From assembly GCF_000374925.1 (NCBI RefSeq), contig NZ_KB895555.1, positions 23,778 through 87,777 of the forward strand: a stretch of 64,000 nucleotides of DNA, read 5' to 3'. The notes under the pieces are model-generated. The model did not search any database. It was not told the DNA's origin and saw only the letters and a program-made list of their open reading frames with translations. Every line of letters begins with the position of its first letter. The stretch's first letter is position 1. The stretch comes from Arthrobacter sp. 131MFCol6.1 (lineage in GTDB: Bacteria; Actinomycetota; Actinomycetes; Actinomycetales; Micrococcaceae). Position numbers and translations under genes: made by a program. Shown in pieces: positions 23,114-32,157 of the stretch.

Positions 23114-24184
23114 CTAGTTCTGGTAGGCCGGGTAGTCGGTGTAGCCCGTGGCGCCGTCGGCATAGAACGTGGACGCGTCGGGCTCGTTGACCGGCAGGCC
23201 TTCGCGCCAGCGGCGGGCGAGGTCCGGGTTCGCGATGGCCGGGCGTCCGACAACGACGGCGTCTGCGTGGCCGTCGGCAACCAGCGAGATGGCCTCATCC
23301 CGGGTGGTGATGACGCCGAATCCGGTATTGACGAGGAAGGCTCCGTTGAAGCGTGAACGCAGGTCCTGGACCAGTTCGCCGGTGGGGTCCTTGTGCAGGA
23401 TGCTCAGGTAGGCCAGGTTCAGCGGCGCAATAGCATCCACCAGCAGGCGGTACGTCTCGCGGACGTCTGCGGCGTCCAGTTCGGTGACCCCCTGGACGTT
23501 GTGCTCCGGTGAGATCCGGATGCCGACGCGATCGGCGCCCACGGCCTCAACCACGGCCTTCACAACCTCGATCACGAAGCGCGCCCGGTTCTCCGGGGAG
23601 CCGCCGTAGAGGTCGTCACGCTGGTTCGATGACGGCGCCAGGAATTCGTGCAGCAGGTAACCGTTGGCGGAGTGCAGCTCCACGCCGTCGAACCCTGCCT
23701 CGATCGCGTTTAGCGATCCCTGGACAAATTCCTGGAGGATGCCGGGCAGTTCGTCGGTGGTCAGGGCGTGCGGCACGGGGTGCGCCTGCTTGCCCTTGGA
23801 CGTGCGGGTCTCTGCCTCGACGGCGATGGCGCTCGGCGCAACCACTTGGTGGCCGCCGGTGATGTCCTCGTGCGAAACCCGGCCACCGTGCATGATCTGC
23901 GCGAAGATCCGGCCACCTTCGGCGTGAACGGCTTCCGTGACCTTCTTCCAGCCGGCAATCTGGTCCGGGGTGACGATGCCGGGCTGGCCCGGGTACGAGC
24001 GCCCGGCCGGGCTCGGGTAGGTGCCCTCGCTGACGATCAGGCCGAGCGAGGCGCGCTGGCGGTAGTGCTCGGCAACCAAGGGTCCCGGGATTCCTTCCTG
24101 GCCGGAACGGAGACGGGTCAGCGGCGCCATGACGAGCCGGTTGGGCAGTTCCAGCTCGCCGAGGGTCATCGGGGAAAACAGCAT
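23114..24184 (-). CDS. Alkene reductase, old yellow enzyme family
   Basis: A 356-residue FMN-dependent ene-reductase (NemA-like). Visible motifs are MAPLTRLRSGQEG near residue 20, AQIMHGGRVSHED near 95, the SANGYLLHEFLAPSSNQRDD block near 180 that contains substrate and FMN contacts, and ADAVVVGRPAIANPDLA near the end. It would reduce activated C=C bonds or nitro compounds with NAD(P)H. It is the most downstream of three same-strand redox genes (with the alcohol dehydrogenase and flavin monooxygenase), suggesting a shared detoxification or degradation pathway. Confidence 0.92.
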   Translation of the reverse strand: MLFSPMTLGELELPNRLVMAPLTRLRSGQEGIPGPLVAEHYRQRASLGLIVSEGTYPSPAGRSYPGQPGIVTPDQIAGWKKVTEAVHAEGGRIFAQIMHGGRVSHEDITGGHQVVAPSAIAVEAETRTSKGKQAHPVPHALTTDELPGILQEFVQGSLNAIEAGFDGVELHSANGYLLHEFLAPSSNQRDDLYGGSPENRARFVIEVVKAVVEAVGADRVGIRISPEHNVQGVTELDAADVRETYRLLVDAIAPLNLAYLSILHKDPTGELVQDLRSRFNGAFLVNTGFGVITTRDEAISLVADGHADAVVVGRPAIANPDLARRWREGLPVNEPDASTFYADGATGYTDYPAYQN

Positions 24185-24266
24185 GCGCAGTTCCTTTCGC
24201 AGTGAATGGGTTCACTGGCGGCAACTGCGAGGCGTCTGCAACTATTCCCTGGTGAGACTCGGATCA

Positions 24267-25322
24267 CTACGGGTGGACGATGATCTTCACCGCGGTGTCG
24301 TTGTGGTTGATCAGCGTGTCGAACCCCTTGTCCACCAAGTCGTCCAAGGCGATCCGCCCCGTGATGAAGGGTTTCAGGTCGACTTTTCCTTCCTGGACGA
24401 GCTTGATGGCGGCTTCGTGGTCGCCGCAGTAGGCGATGGTGCCGCGCAGGTCGATTTCCTTCAGCACGACTTTCTGCATGTCGACCGTGGCCGGGTGCCC
24501 CCAGATCGAGACGTTGACGACGACGCCGGCGGGCCTCACGACGTCGAGCATGGTGTCCAGCACCGCATTCACACCGGCACATTCAAACGCCGCATCGGCC
24601 CCCGCACCGTTGGTCAGTTCCAGCACGCGCGCCTTGACGTCGTCGGCACTCGGGTCGAGCACGTGATCCGCGACCCCGGAGGAAGCCGCCTTGTCTTTGC
24701 GGGCGGCCGACAGCTCGGTAACGATCGTGGTGACGCCGATGCCCTTGAGGACCGCGGCGGTGAGCAAGCCGATGGGTCCGGCACCCCCGACGACGGCGAC
24801 GTCCCCGGCTTTGACGCCGCTCCGGCCGACGGCGTGATACGCCACCGCAAGGGGTTCGATCAGTGCGGCCTCGTCCAGGGGGATGTCGCCAACGGGGTGC
24901 ACCCACCGGGTGTCGACGACGATCTTCTCGCTCAAGCCGCCACCGCCGCCCGCCAGGCCGATGAAGCCCAACTTGGTGCACAGGTTGTAGTGGCCGCTGA
25001 GGCAGGGACCGCATTCATTGCAGACGTAGTACGGCTCCACGACGACGTTATCTCCGACGGCCAGACCGCTGACGCCTTCCCCCAGTTCTTCGACGGTGCC
25101 GGAGAACTCGTGGCCGAGCGTGACCGGGGCGGCCTCGTGGGTGAGCCCGTGGGGGTGGCCCGGCGGCGGGGTGAAGATGGGTCCTTCCAGGAATTCATGG
25201 AGGTCGGTGCCGCAGATGCCGCACCAGGCCACGGCGATCTTCACCGTTCCCGGACGCAGCTCCGGCTCTTGAATGTCTTCGATCCGGAGATCCTCGCGGG
25301 CATGAAATCGTGCTGCTTTCAT
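24267..25322 (-). CDS. Zinc-dependent 2,3-butanediol dehydrogenase-like alcohol dehydrogenase
   Basis: A 351-residue medium-chain dehydrogenase. Catalytic zinc ligands are in WCGICGTDLHEF and LGHEFSG, the structural zinc site is CNECGPCLSGHYNLC, and the NAD motif is VVGGAGPIGLLTAAV. The insertion before GHEFSG (GPIFTPPPGHPHGLTHEAAP) is typical of the 2,3-butanediol/acetoin dehydrogenase branch. Together with the AcoR-like GAF regulator at 27460, this suggests acetoin, butanediol or a similar ketone/alcohol pair as substrate. Confidence 0.88.
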   Translation of the reverse strand: MKAARFHAREDLRIEDIQEPELRPGTVKIAVAWCGICGTDLHEFLEGPIFTPPPGHPHGLTHEAAPVTLGHEFSGTVEELGEGVSGLAVGDNVVVEPYYVCNECGPCLSGHYNLCTKLGFIGLAGGGGGLSEKIVVDTRWVHPVGDIPLDEAALIEPLAVAYHAVGRSGVKAGDVAVVGGAGPIGLLTAAVLKGIGVTTIVTELSAARKDKAASSGVADHVLDPSADDVKARVLELTNGAGADAAFECAGVNAVLDTMLDVVRPAGVVVNVSIWGHPATVDMQKVVLKEIDLRGTIAYCGDHEAAIKLVQEGKVDLKPFITGRIALDDLVDKGFDTLINHNDTAVKIIVHP

Positions 25323-25347
25323 GGTGTTTCACCTTCGCAGTCCAGGG

Positions 25348-25379
25348 CCGTGGATGCGCCCGGTCAGGCGCATCCACGG
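25348..25379 (-). terminator. 13-bp stem hairpin between monooxygenase and dehydrogenase genes
   Basis: CCGTGGATGCGCC (25348-25360) and GGCGCATCCACGG (25367-25379) form a perfect stem with a 6-nt loop. No U-tract follows on the minus strand. It may act as a partial terminator or transcript-processing hairpin. Confidence 0.5.
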
Positions 25380-25469
25380 AATAAAAGTTGGATTTTCACA
25401 GGGGGCCGTAGCCCCAGTCTGGTGGCCGTGCCTGAGATTGTCACGACCCGCGCAAGTCAGCGCGTGCGG

Positions 25470-27260
25470 TTAGCGTGCGTGGTGCGTGGGCTGCAGCTCG
25501 AAGACCGGCGTCGGCAGTCCTTCCATCCTTGCCTTGAGCTGCAGGGCAAGATAGTTCGAATAGTGCCGGCTCTGGTGCAGGTTGCCGCCATGGATCCACA
25601 GGTTCTCCACGTTGGTGGGCTTCCACATGTTGCGCAGTTCCCCCTCCCACGGCCCCGGATCCTTGGGCGTATCCGATCCGAACCCCCAGCACTTGCCGAC
25701 GGCGTCCGCCACCTCGGGCGAGACCAGATCAGCCAGCCAGCCGTTCATCGACCCATAGCCGGTGGCGTAAATAATGACGTCGGCATCCAGCTCCGTTCCG
25801 TTGGCCATCACGACGGAGTTGCCGGTGATCTTGCTGACCTGGCCATTGGCCAGCTTGACCCGGCCGTCGATGATCAGCTGCGAAGCGCCGACGTCGATGT
25901 AGTAGCCGGAGCCGCGCCTCAGGTATTTCAGGAACAGGCCGGAGCCGTCAACGCCGAAGTCCAGGTCAAAGCCGGCAGCCTCGAGCTGGGAGTAGAAGTC
26001 CGCGTCCCGGCGGGCCATCTCCGCATAAACCGGGATCTGGGCTTCGGGCAGAATCCGGTACGGCAGCGAGGCGAACAGCAGGTCGGCTTTCTCCGTGGTG
26101 ACGCCGTTGGCCAGGGCCTCTTCGGAGTACAGGCCGCCGAGGGCCAGGTCCATGAGGGATTCACTGCGGGCAATATGCGTCGAGGACCGCTGGACCATGG
26201 TGACATCGGCGCCGTGTTCCCAGAGGTCGGCGCAGATATCGTGGGCCGAGTTGTTGGAGCCGATGACCACGGCCTTCTTGCCGGTCCAGTCGCCGCCGCC
26301 CGGGTGCTTGGACGAGTGGTACTGCTCCCCCAGGAAGGACTCGGCGCCGTCGAACGTGGGGACGCTCGGGTACCCCGACACACCCAAGGCGAAGACGAGC
26401 TGCTTCGGGCGCAGGGTGACCGGTTCGCCGTCGCGCATCACCTCCACCACCCACTCCCGGGACGTTTCGTCGAAGCGGGCGCTGGTGCACTCGGTCTTGG
26501 ACCAGTAGTTCAGTTCCATGATCCGGGTGTAGTTTTCCAGCCAGTCGCCGATCTTGTCCTTGGCAGCGAAAACGGGCCAGTCGTCGGGGAACTTCATGTA
26601 GGGCAGGTGGTCGTACCAGACCGGATCGTGCAGGTGGAGGGACTTGTAGCGGTTGCGCCAGGAGTCACCCGCGCGTTCGTTCTTTTCGATGATGATGGTG
26701 GGTACACCGAGCCGGCGCAGCCGCGCGCCCAGACCGATCCCGCCCTGGCCGCCGCCGATGATGACGGTGTAGGGCTGGTCTTCGTAGCCGAGCCGCGCCT
26801 CCTGCTCCTCCTTCAGTTCCAGCCAGGATTTGCGGCCCTTGGTGATCTCGTGGGCGACACCCTTGTCCCGGTTGGGACCCTTCCTTTCCTCAAAGCCCTT
26901 CAGTTCCTGCATGGTGGTGAGCAGGGTCCAGCATTTGCCATTCCGGAGGCGCAGATGGGCGTAGCCCCGGGCTTGGGCGGTCTCGAAGTTCACCCAGGCC
27001 TCGGCCTTGGCGGCGTCCCCGGTGGCGTCCTCGGCGAGGGTCCAGTTGCTGGGCTGCACCTCGTCCAGGGTCGCCTCGAGCATGCGCCGGATGTCCTCTT
27101 TGCCCTCCAGGGTCTTGAGGTTCCAGGTGAAGGAGACGAAGTCGCGCCAGTACGAATCGTCGTCGAAAAGTTCCAGTGCGGCGTCCGTGTTGTGGCTGCG
27201 CAGTGCCTCATCGAACTGCGCCAACCACGCCCCGACGACGCCGTTTGGTGTCTCAGGCAT
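25470..27260 (-). CDS. Flavin-containing monooxygenase with NTF2-like N-terminal domain
   Basis: A 596-residue protein. An SnoaL/NTF2-like domain (about residues 1-135) precedes a flavin monooxygenase: FAD motif VIIGGGQGGIGLGARL near 163, a Baeyer-Villiger/FMO-like segment FLGEQYHSSKHPGGGDW near 310, NADPH motif VVIGSNNSAHDIC near 330, and IIYATGYGSMNGWL near 510. ATG 27260 is preferred over starts up to 57 bases upstream because AGAGGA precedes it. Likely role: NADPH-dependent oxygenation of a ketone or small nucleophile. Context with a butanediol-type dehydrogenase suggests ketone metabolism. Confidence 0.87.
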   Translation of the reverse strand: MPETPNGVVGAWLAQFDEALRSHNTDAALELFDDDSYWRDFVSFTWNLKTLEGKEDIRRMLEATLDEVQPSNWTLAEDATGDAAKAEAWVNFETAQARGYAHLRLRNGKCWTLLTTMQELKGFEERKGPNRDKGVAHEITKGRKSWLELKEEQEARLGYEDQPYTVIIGGGQGGIGLGARLRRLGVPTIIIEKNERAGDSWRNRYKSLHLHDPVWYDHLPYMKFPDDWPVFAAKDKIGDWLENYTRIMELNYWSKTECTSARFDETSREWVVEVMRDGEPVTLRPKQLVFALGVSGYPSVPTFDGAESFLGEQYHSSKHPGGGDWTGKKAVVIGSNNSAHDICADLWEHGADVTMVQRSSTHIARSESLMDLALGGLYSEEALANGVTTEKADLLFASLPYRILPEAQIPVYAEMARRDADFYSQLEAAGFDLDFGVDGSGLFLKYLRRGSGYYIDVGASQLIIDGRVKLANGQVSKITGNSVVMANGTELDADVIIYATGYGSMNGWLADLVSPEVADAVGKCWGFGSDTPKDPGPWEGELRNMWKPTNVENLWIHGGNLHQSRHYSNYLALQLKARMEGLPTPVFELQPTHHAR

Positions 27261-27350
27261 GATTCCTCTTTCCATTGCTGACAGTGGGTCGCTCCCGTTG
27301 CGTGCCGCGTAGACCACGCAGTGACCCGCATCACAAGTAAAAGTCGCAGG

Positions 27351-27369
27351 GGGTTACAATCGGGTTACA
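27351..27369. promoter_or_regulatory. GGGTTACA direct repeat in a divergent promoter
   Basis: GGGTTACA occurs at 27351-27358 and 27362-27369, 11 bp (one helical turn) apart, in the 199-bp region between the monooxygenase and the divergent GAF-domain regulator. Such phased half-sites fit binding of an activator. The regulator at 27460 is the obvious candidate. Confidence 0.45.
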
Positions 27370-27459
27370 CGGAGCTCTCAAGCTGTCGGCAGGCGCGCAG
27401 GTTGGCCGGCGGCGGCAGGGACCCAGCCGGGTGCGACGATTCGAGGGCGAGTTGAGAGA

Positions 27460-28803
27460 ATGAGCATGCGGCAGGGCAACGGCTCCATCACGCATCCCTC
27501 GGACCTTAGGTTTTCCGCGCCGGCGGAGTATGCCCGAATCCTCCGGGCGGCGCACGAGACCACGATTTCGGGCACTCCGGATCCGCACCTCTCGCCATCG
27601 CTTATCAAGTCCTGGCAGCGTTCCCTGGCGCTAGGCATCAATCCGGACCAGCATCGGCCGCTGCACCGGCATGAGGTCTCCGAGGCCCGATCCCTCAGCG
27701 CCGGCCATCGGCTGGCTGCGGTGATGCCTGCGCTGTCACAGCTTCTGGCCGATGAGACCGTGACCGGGCGCCATCTGCTGATCGTGACCGACCACGAGGG
27801 CGAAGTGCTGTGGCGCGTCGGCAGCAAGCAGGCCTTGCGGCTCGCGGACTCGCTGGAGTTCGTGGAGGGCGCCGACTGGTCCGAGTCCGGGGTCGGCACC
27901 AACGCCATCAGCGAGGCCTTGGTGACCGGTGCGCCGGCGCAGCTCTTCTCGGCTGAGCACCTCGTGCGGACCCACCATGACTGGGCTTGCACCGCGTCCC
28001 CCATTCGAGACCCTCTGACCGGCGACGTCGTCGGCGTCCTGGACGTCTCCGGCCCGTTCGAATCGGTGACACCGGACAGCCTGCGGCTGGTGCGTTGCGG
28101 AGTGCGGCTCGCAGAGGAACTTCTGAAATCGGCCCCGTTTCCCGACGGCGGCGCCGGGCGCTCCGGGCAGCGGGCACCGGGCGGCGAGCGGACAGTGCGC
28201 GACGGCGGCGCCCGGTCGCAGCTCATGCTGCGGCTCTTGGGGGACGCGCCATCCGCGGCGGTCGACGGCGGCATCAGCCGCCCGCTGACACTGCGCCGCG
28301 CCGAGATCCTGGCCCTGCTGGCTTCGCGTGACCAGGGCTGGAGTGCCGAAGAATTGGCGTACGAGCTCCATGGCGATGCGGGCACCGGTGCGGCGATCCG
28401 GACCGAGATGCACCGGATCCGCGCCATTCTGGGCGATGTCCTGGAAGCGAACCCCTACCGGTTCTCGTCTACCGTCCACGTCGTGACGGACGCTTCCGTC
28501 GTGGCCGGTCATCTGCGGGACGGTCGGGTTGCCGAGGCGTTCGCGGCGTACCCGGCAAAACTGCTCACCCGTTCGGTCAATCTGGCGATCGGGTTCATGC
28601 GCGACGAGCTCAACACAGCCGTGGGAGCGTCCGTACGGTCAAGCGGTGATGCCCGGCTGATGCTGCAGTGGTGCACGAGCGACATGGGGTCCTTCGATAC
28701 GGCGACTGCGGCTGCCGTGGCTGCGCTGATGGGGCCGGACGACCCGCGTTGCCAGCTCGTGAATGCCCGGATGGAACGGGTGGACCGGGAGCTGCGAGCC
28801 TAG
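27460..28803 (+). CDS. GAF-domain transcriptional regulator, AcoR-like without AAA domain
   Basis: A 447-residue protein. The N-terminal region (SPSLIKSWQRSLALGINPDQ) and GAF domain (about 80-215, with VEGADWSESGVGTNAISEAL and DWACTASPIRDPLTGDVVGV) match AcoR-type activators of acetoin genes. The sigma-54 AAA module is absent. The C-terminus instead has a winged-helix-like region (LTLRRAEILALLASRDQGW, IRTEMHRIRAILGD). Actinobacteria lacking sigma-54 use such forms as ordinary regulators. It is divergent from the monooxygenase-dehydrogenase-reductase genes, which it probably controls. Confidence 0.83.
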   Translation: MSMRQGNGSITHPSDLRFSAPAEYARILRAAHETTISGTPDPHLSPSLIKSWQRSLALGINPDQHRPLHRHEVSEARSLSAGHRLAAVMPALSQLLADETVTGRHLLIVTDHEGEVLWRVGSKQALRLADSLEFVEGADWSESGVGTNAISEALVTGAPAQLFSAEHLVRTHHDWACTASPIRDPLTGDVVGVLDVSGPFESVTPDSLRLVRCGVRLAEELLKSAPFPDGGAGRSGQRAPGGERTVRDGGARSQLMLRLLGDAPSAAVDGGISRPLTLRRAEILALLASRDQGWSAEELAYELHGDAGTGAAIRTEMHRIRAILGDVLEANPYRFSSTVHVVTDASVVAGHLRDGRVAEAFAAYPAKLLTRSVNLAIGFMRDELNTAVGASVRSSGDARLMLQWCTSDMGSFDTATAAAVAALMGPDDPRCQLVNARMERVDRELRA

Positions 28804-29748
28804 CTACGGGCCAGGAGGCGGCGGGGCGACGCCGGGGCAGCCTTGGCCTTGGGGATTCTGCAGGCACGTGTCTGCGTAGTTTCTTGTGATCGTCCGCCAG
28901 ACACTGACTGTCTGTGGCGGCGAGCTGAATTGTCCTTGGCCGGGGATGGGCAGCGGCGGGCCGCCATTCACGGAGTAGGTTCCCTGGAAGTGGGTGGTCA
29001 GAACCACCGGAAAGTCGCCGGTCTGGGTGTACACGTGACTCGTCAGGGTCTTCTCGCCCCAGCGGTCCTGCGGAAGCGGTCCACCGGCCGCCGTTTGCGG
29101 GCCGAGCGAGGTGCCGTCGCCATAGCTCCACGCGTACTGCACCGGCTTGGCGGTGACATGGACGGCCTGGGCCAGGATTGTGATGTCGAACTCCTGATCC
29201 GCGGCGCTGGCGAAGAAGTTGGTCTCGGCTCCCCGGAGTGTGTTGGGGCTGGGCTGGGCCGTGGACGTGCCCGCAGATATCGGAAGCCGCTGGAACTCCC
29301 GCTGGATCATTGCGGCAATTCTGGGCAGCAAGTCCGCCGGCCTGGGATCGAAGAGGCACGTTGGGCCGGAGTGAAATGACCATGTCGGGTTGGGCACGCC
29401 AGCCGGCGCTTTCAGCCAGACAACGGGAATGCCAGCCTTTCCGTCTGGGCCGTTCGAACAGTCCACAGCTGCGGCGAGACAGTCGGCGTCAAAGTCGCCG
29501 CCACCCAGGTGGCACTGGAGTTCGTATTTGTATTGGAAGGGGTCGGCAGATACAGATCCGGGCTTATTCCGGACAAACGTCTTCAAAGCACTGTCCCATG
29601 CCCATCCGTTGACGTTGAGACTGTCTGGATGCCAATCTCCGAAGATGTCTGGATCATCCGCACGCGCGGCGTTCACCCCAAAGACTGCGACCAAACCCGT
29701 CACGACCAATAGCATTTGCGCGATTCGCGACATCTTGGACAGTCGCAT
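28804..29748 (-). CDS. Secreted hypothetical protein
   Basis: A 314-residue protein with a signal peptide (MRLSKMSRIAQMLLVVTGLV, then AVFGVNAARADD as a cleavage-like site). The mature part has paired Cys residues and a PKD-like segment (YAWSYGDGTSLGP and SHVYTQTGDFPVVLTTHF), and a Pro-rich tail APPPPGP. PKD-like domains often mediate surface interactions. I do not recognise the whole. The stop directly abuts the regulator stop on the opposite strand. The gene begins 3 nt after the lipoprotein gene, making a two-gene exported unit. G+C is slightly lower than average. Confidence 0.75.
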   Translation of the reverse strand: MRLSKMSRIAQMLLVVTGLVAVFGVNAARADDPDIFGDWHPDSLNVNGWAWDSALKTFVRNKPGSVSADPFQYKYELQCHLGGGDFDADCLAAAVDCSNGPDGKAGIPVVWLKAPAGVPNPTWSFHSGPTCLFDPRPADLLPRIAAMIQREFQRLPISAGTSTAQPSPNTLRGAETNFFASAADQEFDITILAQAVHVTAKPVQYAWSYGDGTSLGPQTAAGGPLPQDRWGEKTLTSHVYTQTGDFPVVLTTHFQGTYSVNGGPPLPIPGQGQFSSPPQTVSVWRTITRNYADTCLQNPQGQGCPGVAPPPPGP

Positions 29749-29751
29749 CCT

Positions 29752-30408
29752 TCACGCCACGATTCTGCCGACATCAACAAGGCTCCATGCGCCGTTTTTG
29801 AAGGCTACAAACAGCAGATTTCCGGTGTCATCAGGTTGCGGATCACGGCGAGCTATTGAGCCGTCCGCCCGCACATACGTCAATGGCGTCTGGTGGGCCT
29901 GAACCACAACTTGGTACGTGGCCTCAGCGCTCTTGGTGAATTCTGTACTTATGGAGGGCGTCGATATTTTTCCTCCCACGAGCCACCGCCCCTCCGAATG
30001 CCATGCTTGGATTACACTTTTGGCCTTTTCGCATGGTTCACATGCCGACGAGGTAACAGTCTCTAGAATCTTCAGCTCGCCTGATTCATACCCGTAGCTG
30101 AGAAGGCTGAACCAATAGCTGGCGAAGGCCATCGCACCTTCCTTCGTCTCCGCCTTCGCAGCTTCCGGCAACTCCGGCACTGGCACGTTCTGCGCCTTGC
30201 CGGTCGCGTCGGCGGGCTTGTAGCTGGCGGTAGGTGTGGGAGTTGCGCTCGGGGTGGGCGACCCGGCCGGGTTTTGCGAAGCAGCAGGTGGAGATCCAGG
30301 AGGCGGCGTTCCATCCCCGCTGCACGCTGTGACAGACATCAGGGAGATCGACAGCAAGGCGACCGCACAGGCTCGCCAGGGACCGGAAAGCCAAGTGCGC
30401 GATGTCAT
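29752..30408 (-). CDS. DUF6318-like lipoprotein
   Basis: A 218-residue lipoprotein. The signal has a lipobox (LLSISLMSVTAC, Cys near residue 29) and is followed by a Pro/Ser/Thr-rich linker, then a conserved domain with GAMAFASYWFSLLSYGYESG, CEPCEKAKSVIQAWH and DVGRIVA. This pattern matches DUF6318 proteins common in Micrococcaceae, whose function is unknown. It is the first gene of a pair with the secreted protein at 28804. The paired Cys of SACEPCEK may form a disulfide outside the membrane. Confidence 0.78.
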   Translation of the reverse strand: MTSRTWLSGPWRACAVALLSISLMSVTACSGDGTPPPGSPPAASQNPAGSPTPSATPTPTASYKPADATGKAQNVPVPELPEAAKAETKEGAMAFASYWFSLLSYGYESGELKILETVTSSACEPCEKAKSVIQAWHSEGRWLVGGKISTPSISTEFTKSAEATYQVVVQAHQTPLTYVRADGSIARRDPQPDDTGNLLFVAFKNGAWSLVDVGRIVA

Positions 30409-30618
30409 GGTCAGCTACTCCCCCGATAGAAAATCAAGACGATTGAAGCCAATTTGTGGCTTAAGGGTAACCGAGATCACATTTTGCTGGTCAAGATTAT
30501 CCACAGGCATCATGTGGCCGCCCCGCATACCGGCAGACCCCGGCAGACCACCCCGGCAGTCCTTTGCCAGTCCTTTAGCCCCTAGCCATTTCGCTCGGGA
30601 GGAAAGAACAATGAACCC

Positions 30619-31053
30619 ATGATGTTCGAACACGAAGACGGCAATCCGATTCTCAAACTGGACGACGATCAAGCCTGGGCATTGATTGAGGGCACCAAGC
30701 ACGGCAGGCTCGTGGTCACGGTGGCCGGCGAACCCGACATCTTCCCCGTGAACTACGCGGTCGGCGGCCGGAAGTTGTTTCTCCGCACCGCACCGGGAAA
30801 CAAGCTGGCCGAGCTCACCATCAATTCGAAGGTGCTCTTCGAAACGGACGGCATCCTGTCCGAGGAAGCATGGTCAGTAGTCCTGCGCGGCACTGCGCGC
30901 GTCCTCGACCAATCAGCCGATATCGCCGAGGCCGAGGCTCTCGGGCTGAAACCGTGGGTTCCAACGTTGAAGGACTTCTACGTGGAAATTACGCCGACGT
31001 CGGTCAGCGGCCGCCACTTCCAGTTCGGCGAACACCCGGAGCGCGAGATCTAG
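30619..31053 (+). CDS. Pyridoxamine 5'-phosphate oxidase family protein
   Basis: A 144-residue split-barrel flavoprotein of the nitroimidazole-resistance/PPOx-like type. Motifs: HGRLVVTVAGEPDIFPVNYA near residue 28, FLRTAPGNKLAEL near 54, SVVLRGTARVL near 85. It probably binds FMN or F420 or heme, and its exact reaction cannot be told. The strong GGGAGGAAAG lies about 17 nt upstream and is better placed for a three-codon frame, ATGAACCCATGA, whose stop overlaps this gene's ATG at 30619. Translation may therefore be coupled to that leader. Confidence 0.85.
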   Translation: MMFEHEDGNPILKLDDDQAWALIEGTKHGRLVVTVAGEPDIFPVNYAVGGRKLFLRTAPGNKLAELTINSKVLFETDGILSEEAWSVVLRGTARVLDQSADIAEAEALGLKPWVPTLKDFYVEITPTSVSGRHFQFGEHPEREI

Positions 31054-31172
31054 CGCCCGACGGCGACTACCCGCCCGCCGACGCCGGTCCACCCCAGACC
31101 CCCAGACGCCCGGCCCCGCCGGCCCGGCTAAGTGCCGGCCGGCGCCAGGACCTTGCACCCGCCTAGACTTAA

Positions 31173-31667
31173 ATGATGGCGGACAAGCTGACTCCGGAGC
31201 GGCGCAGCTGGAACATGTCCCGGATCCGGGGCAAGAACACCAAGCCGGAAATGCTGGTCCGCAGGCTGCTGCACGCGAAGGGATACCGCTACCGCCTGCA
31301 CGGCACCGCGGCCGGCGGCAAACTTCCGGGCAACCCCGATCTCGTCTTCGCCGGCCGCCACAAAGTCATCTTCGTCAACGGTTGCTTCTGGCATTTCCAC
31401 GACTGCCGGGTGGGCCAGCACGCACCCCAGGCAAACGCCGAGTTCTGGGAAACCAAGCGCACGCGCACCCGGAACCGCGACGCCGCCCAGCGGCTTCAGC
31501 TCGAACGCGATGGCTGGGAAGTCCTCACCGTGTGGGAGTGCGAGCTGAAGGATCGATCGGCGTTGGAGCTCCGCCTCGATGCTTTCCTTCAAGGCCGTCT
31601 CCTGCAGGGCCCCTTCCGCCAAGGCCCGGCCCGGGACGGGACGAGCCCTCCTGAGGACCTTTGCTGA
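31173..31667 (+). CDS. vsr: Very short patch repair endonuclease (Vsr)
   Basis: A 164-residue Vsr homologue. MSRIRGKNTKPEMLVRRLL contains the conserved Glu region, NPDLVFAGRHKVIFVNGCFW contains the catalytic Asp, and FWHFHDC and VWECELKD supply His and zinc-binding Cys residues. Vsr nicks 5' of T:G mismatches arising from deaminated 5-methylcytosine, starting very-short-patch repair. No cytosine-5 methyltransferase is in the window, so this copy is orphaned locally. It lies 5' of a small unknown gene and McrBC, forming a compact methyl-DNA-related group. ATG at 31176 is an alternative start. Confidence 0.92.
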   Translation: MMADKLTPERRSWNMSRIRGKNTKPEMLVRRLLHAKGYRYRLHGTAAGGKLPGNPDLVFAGRHKVIFVNGCFWHFHDCRVGQHAPQANAEFWETKRTRTRNRDAAQRLQLERDGWEVLTVWECELKDRSALELRLDAFLQGRLLQGPFRQGPARDGTSPPEDLC

Positions 31668-31800
31668 GCAGCAACGTCCCGCGTGTCGCGCGGCCCACCT
31701 CCGGCGCAGGTTGAACAGCCTCCGCTAATATTCGACTCCGGGGGCGATAGGCATTATTCGGTCAGTACCAACGCGTACTGCAAACACGGGAGAGCGCACG

Positions 31801-32157
31801 ATGCCGCACTTGCTGATGTCCAACGACCAGCCCGAAACGACTGTTGCGCCAACAGATTCCAGTCGCACAGATTCCAGCCCCGCAGTTTCAGATCCCACGG
31901 TTCTGCCGTTCCGTCGCGTCGGCCACACGAGACTCCGCGGCTTCCGGCCCCGCCAGTTCCGCGGAGCGAACCCGGATCTGGAGCCGCTGCGCCGGCAGGC
32001 GGCCTCAATCATTGATGAGGTTCTGGCTGGTACCAACCCGGAAGAAGCTGAAGTGCGGGAGAAACTCCAGTGGCACGTCGCTAACAATCCCGGCCAGCCG
32101 GAAAAGGCGCTCCTGGAGCATTTGCGGACAGTGGCCGACCAGGAGGAATCCGCCTAG
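31801..32157 (+). CDS. Hypothetical protein in the Vsr-McrBC gap
   Basis: A 118-residue soluble protein. The first 45 residues are Ser/Thr/Pro-rich, then a basic stretch (VGHTRLRGFRPRQFRGANPD) and a helical C-terminal half with acidic character (ASIIDEVLAGTNPEEAEVRE). No known domain recognised. GGGAGAG precedes the ATG. Its stop overlaps the convergent mcrC stop by three bases. Location between two methyl-DNA enzymes makes a DNA-binding or defence-associated role possible but unproven. Confidence 0.62.
   Translation: MPHLLMSNDQPETTVAPTDSSRTDSSPAVSDPTVLPFRRVGHTRLRGFRPRQFRGANPDLEPLRRQAASIIDEVLAGTNPEEAEVREKLQWHVANNPGQPEKALLEHLRTVADQEESA

Noticed and set aside
17756..25379. Hairpins at 17756 and 25348 as full intrinsic terminators
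   Set aside because: Both stems are perfect, but neither is followed by a U-rich tract on the transcribed strand, so only moderate confidence is given.
24129..27281. 1050-codon open frame on the plus strand
   Set aside because: It lies opposite three well-supported enzymes and has the Gly/Arg/Val-rich composition of an antisense frame in GC-rich DNA.
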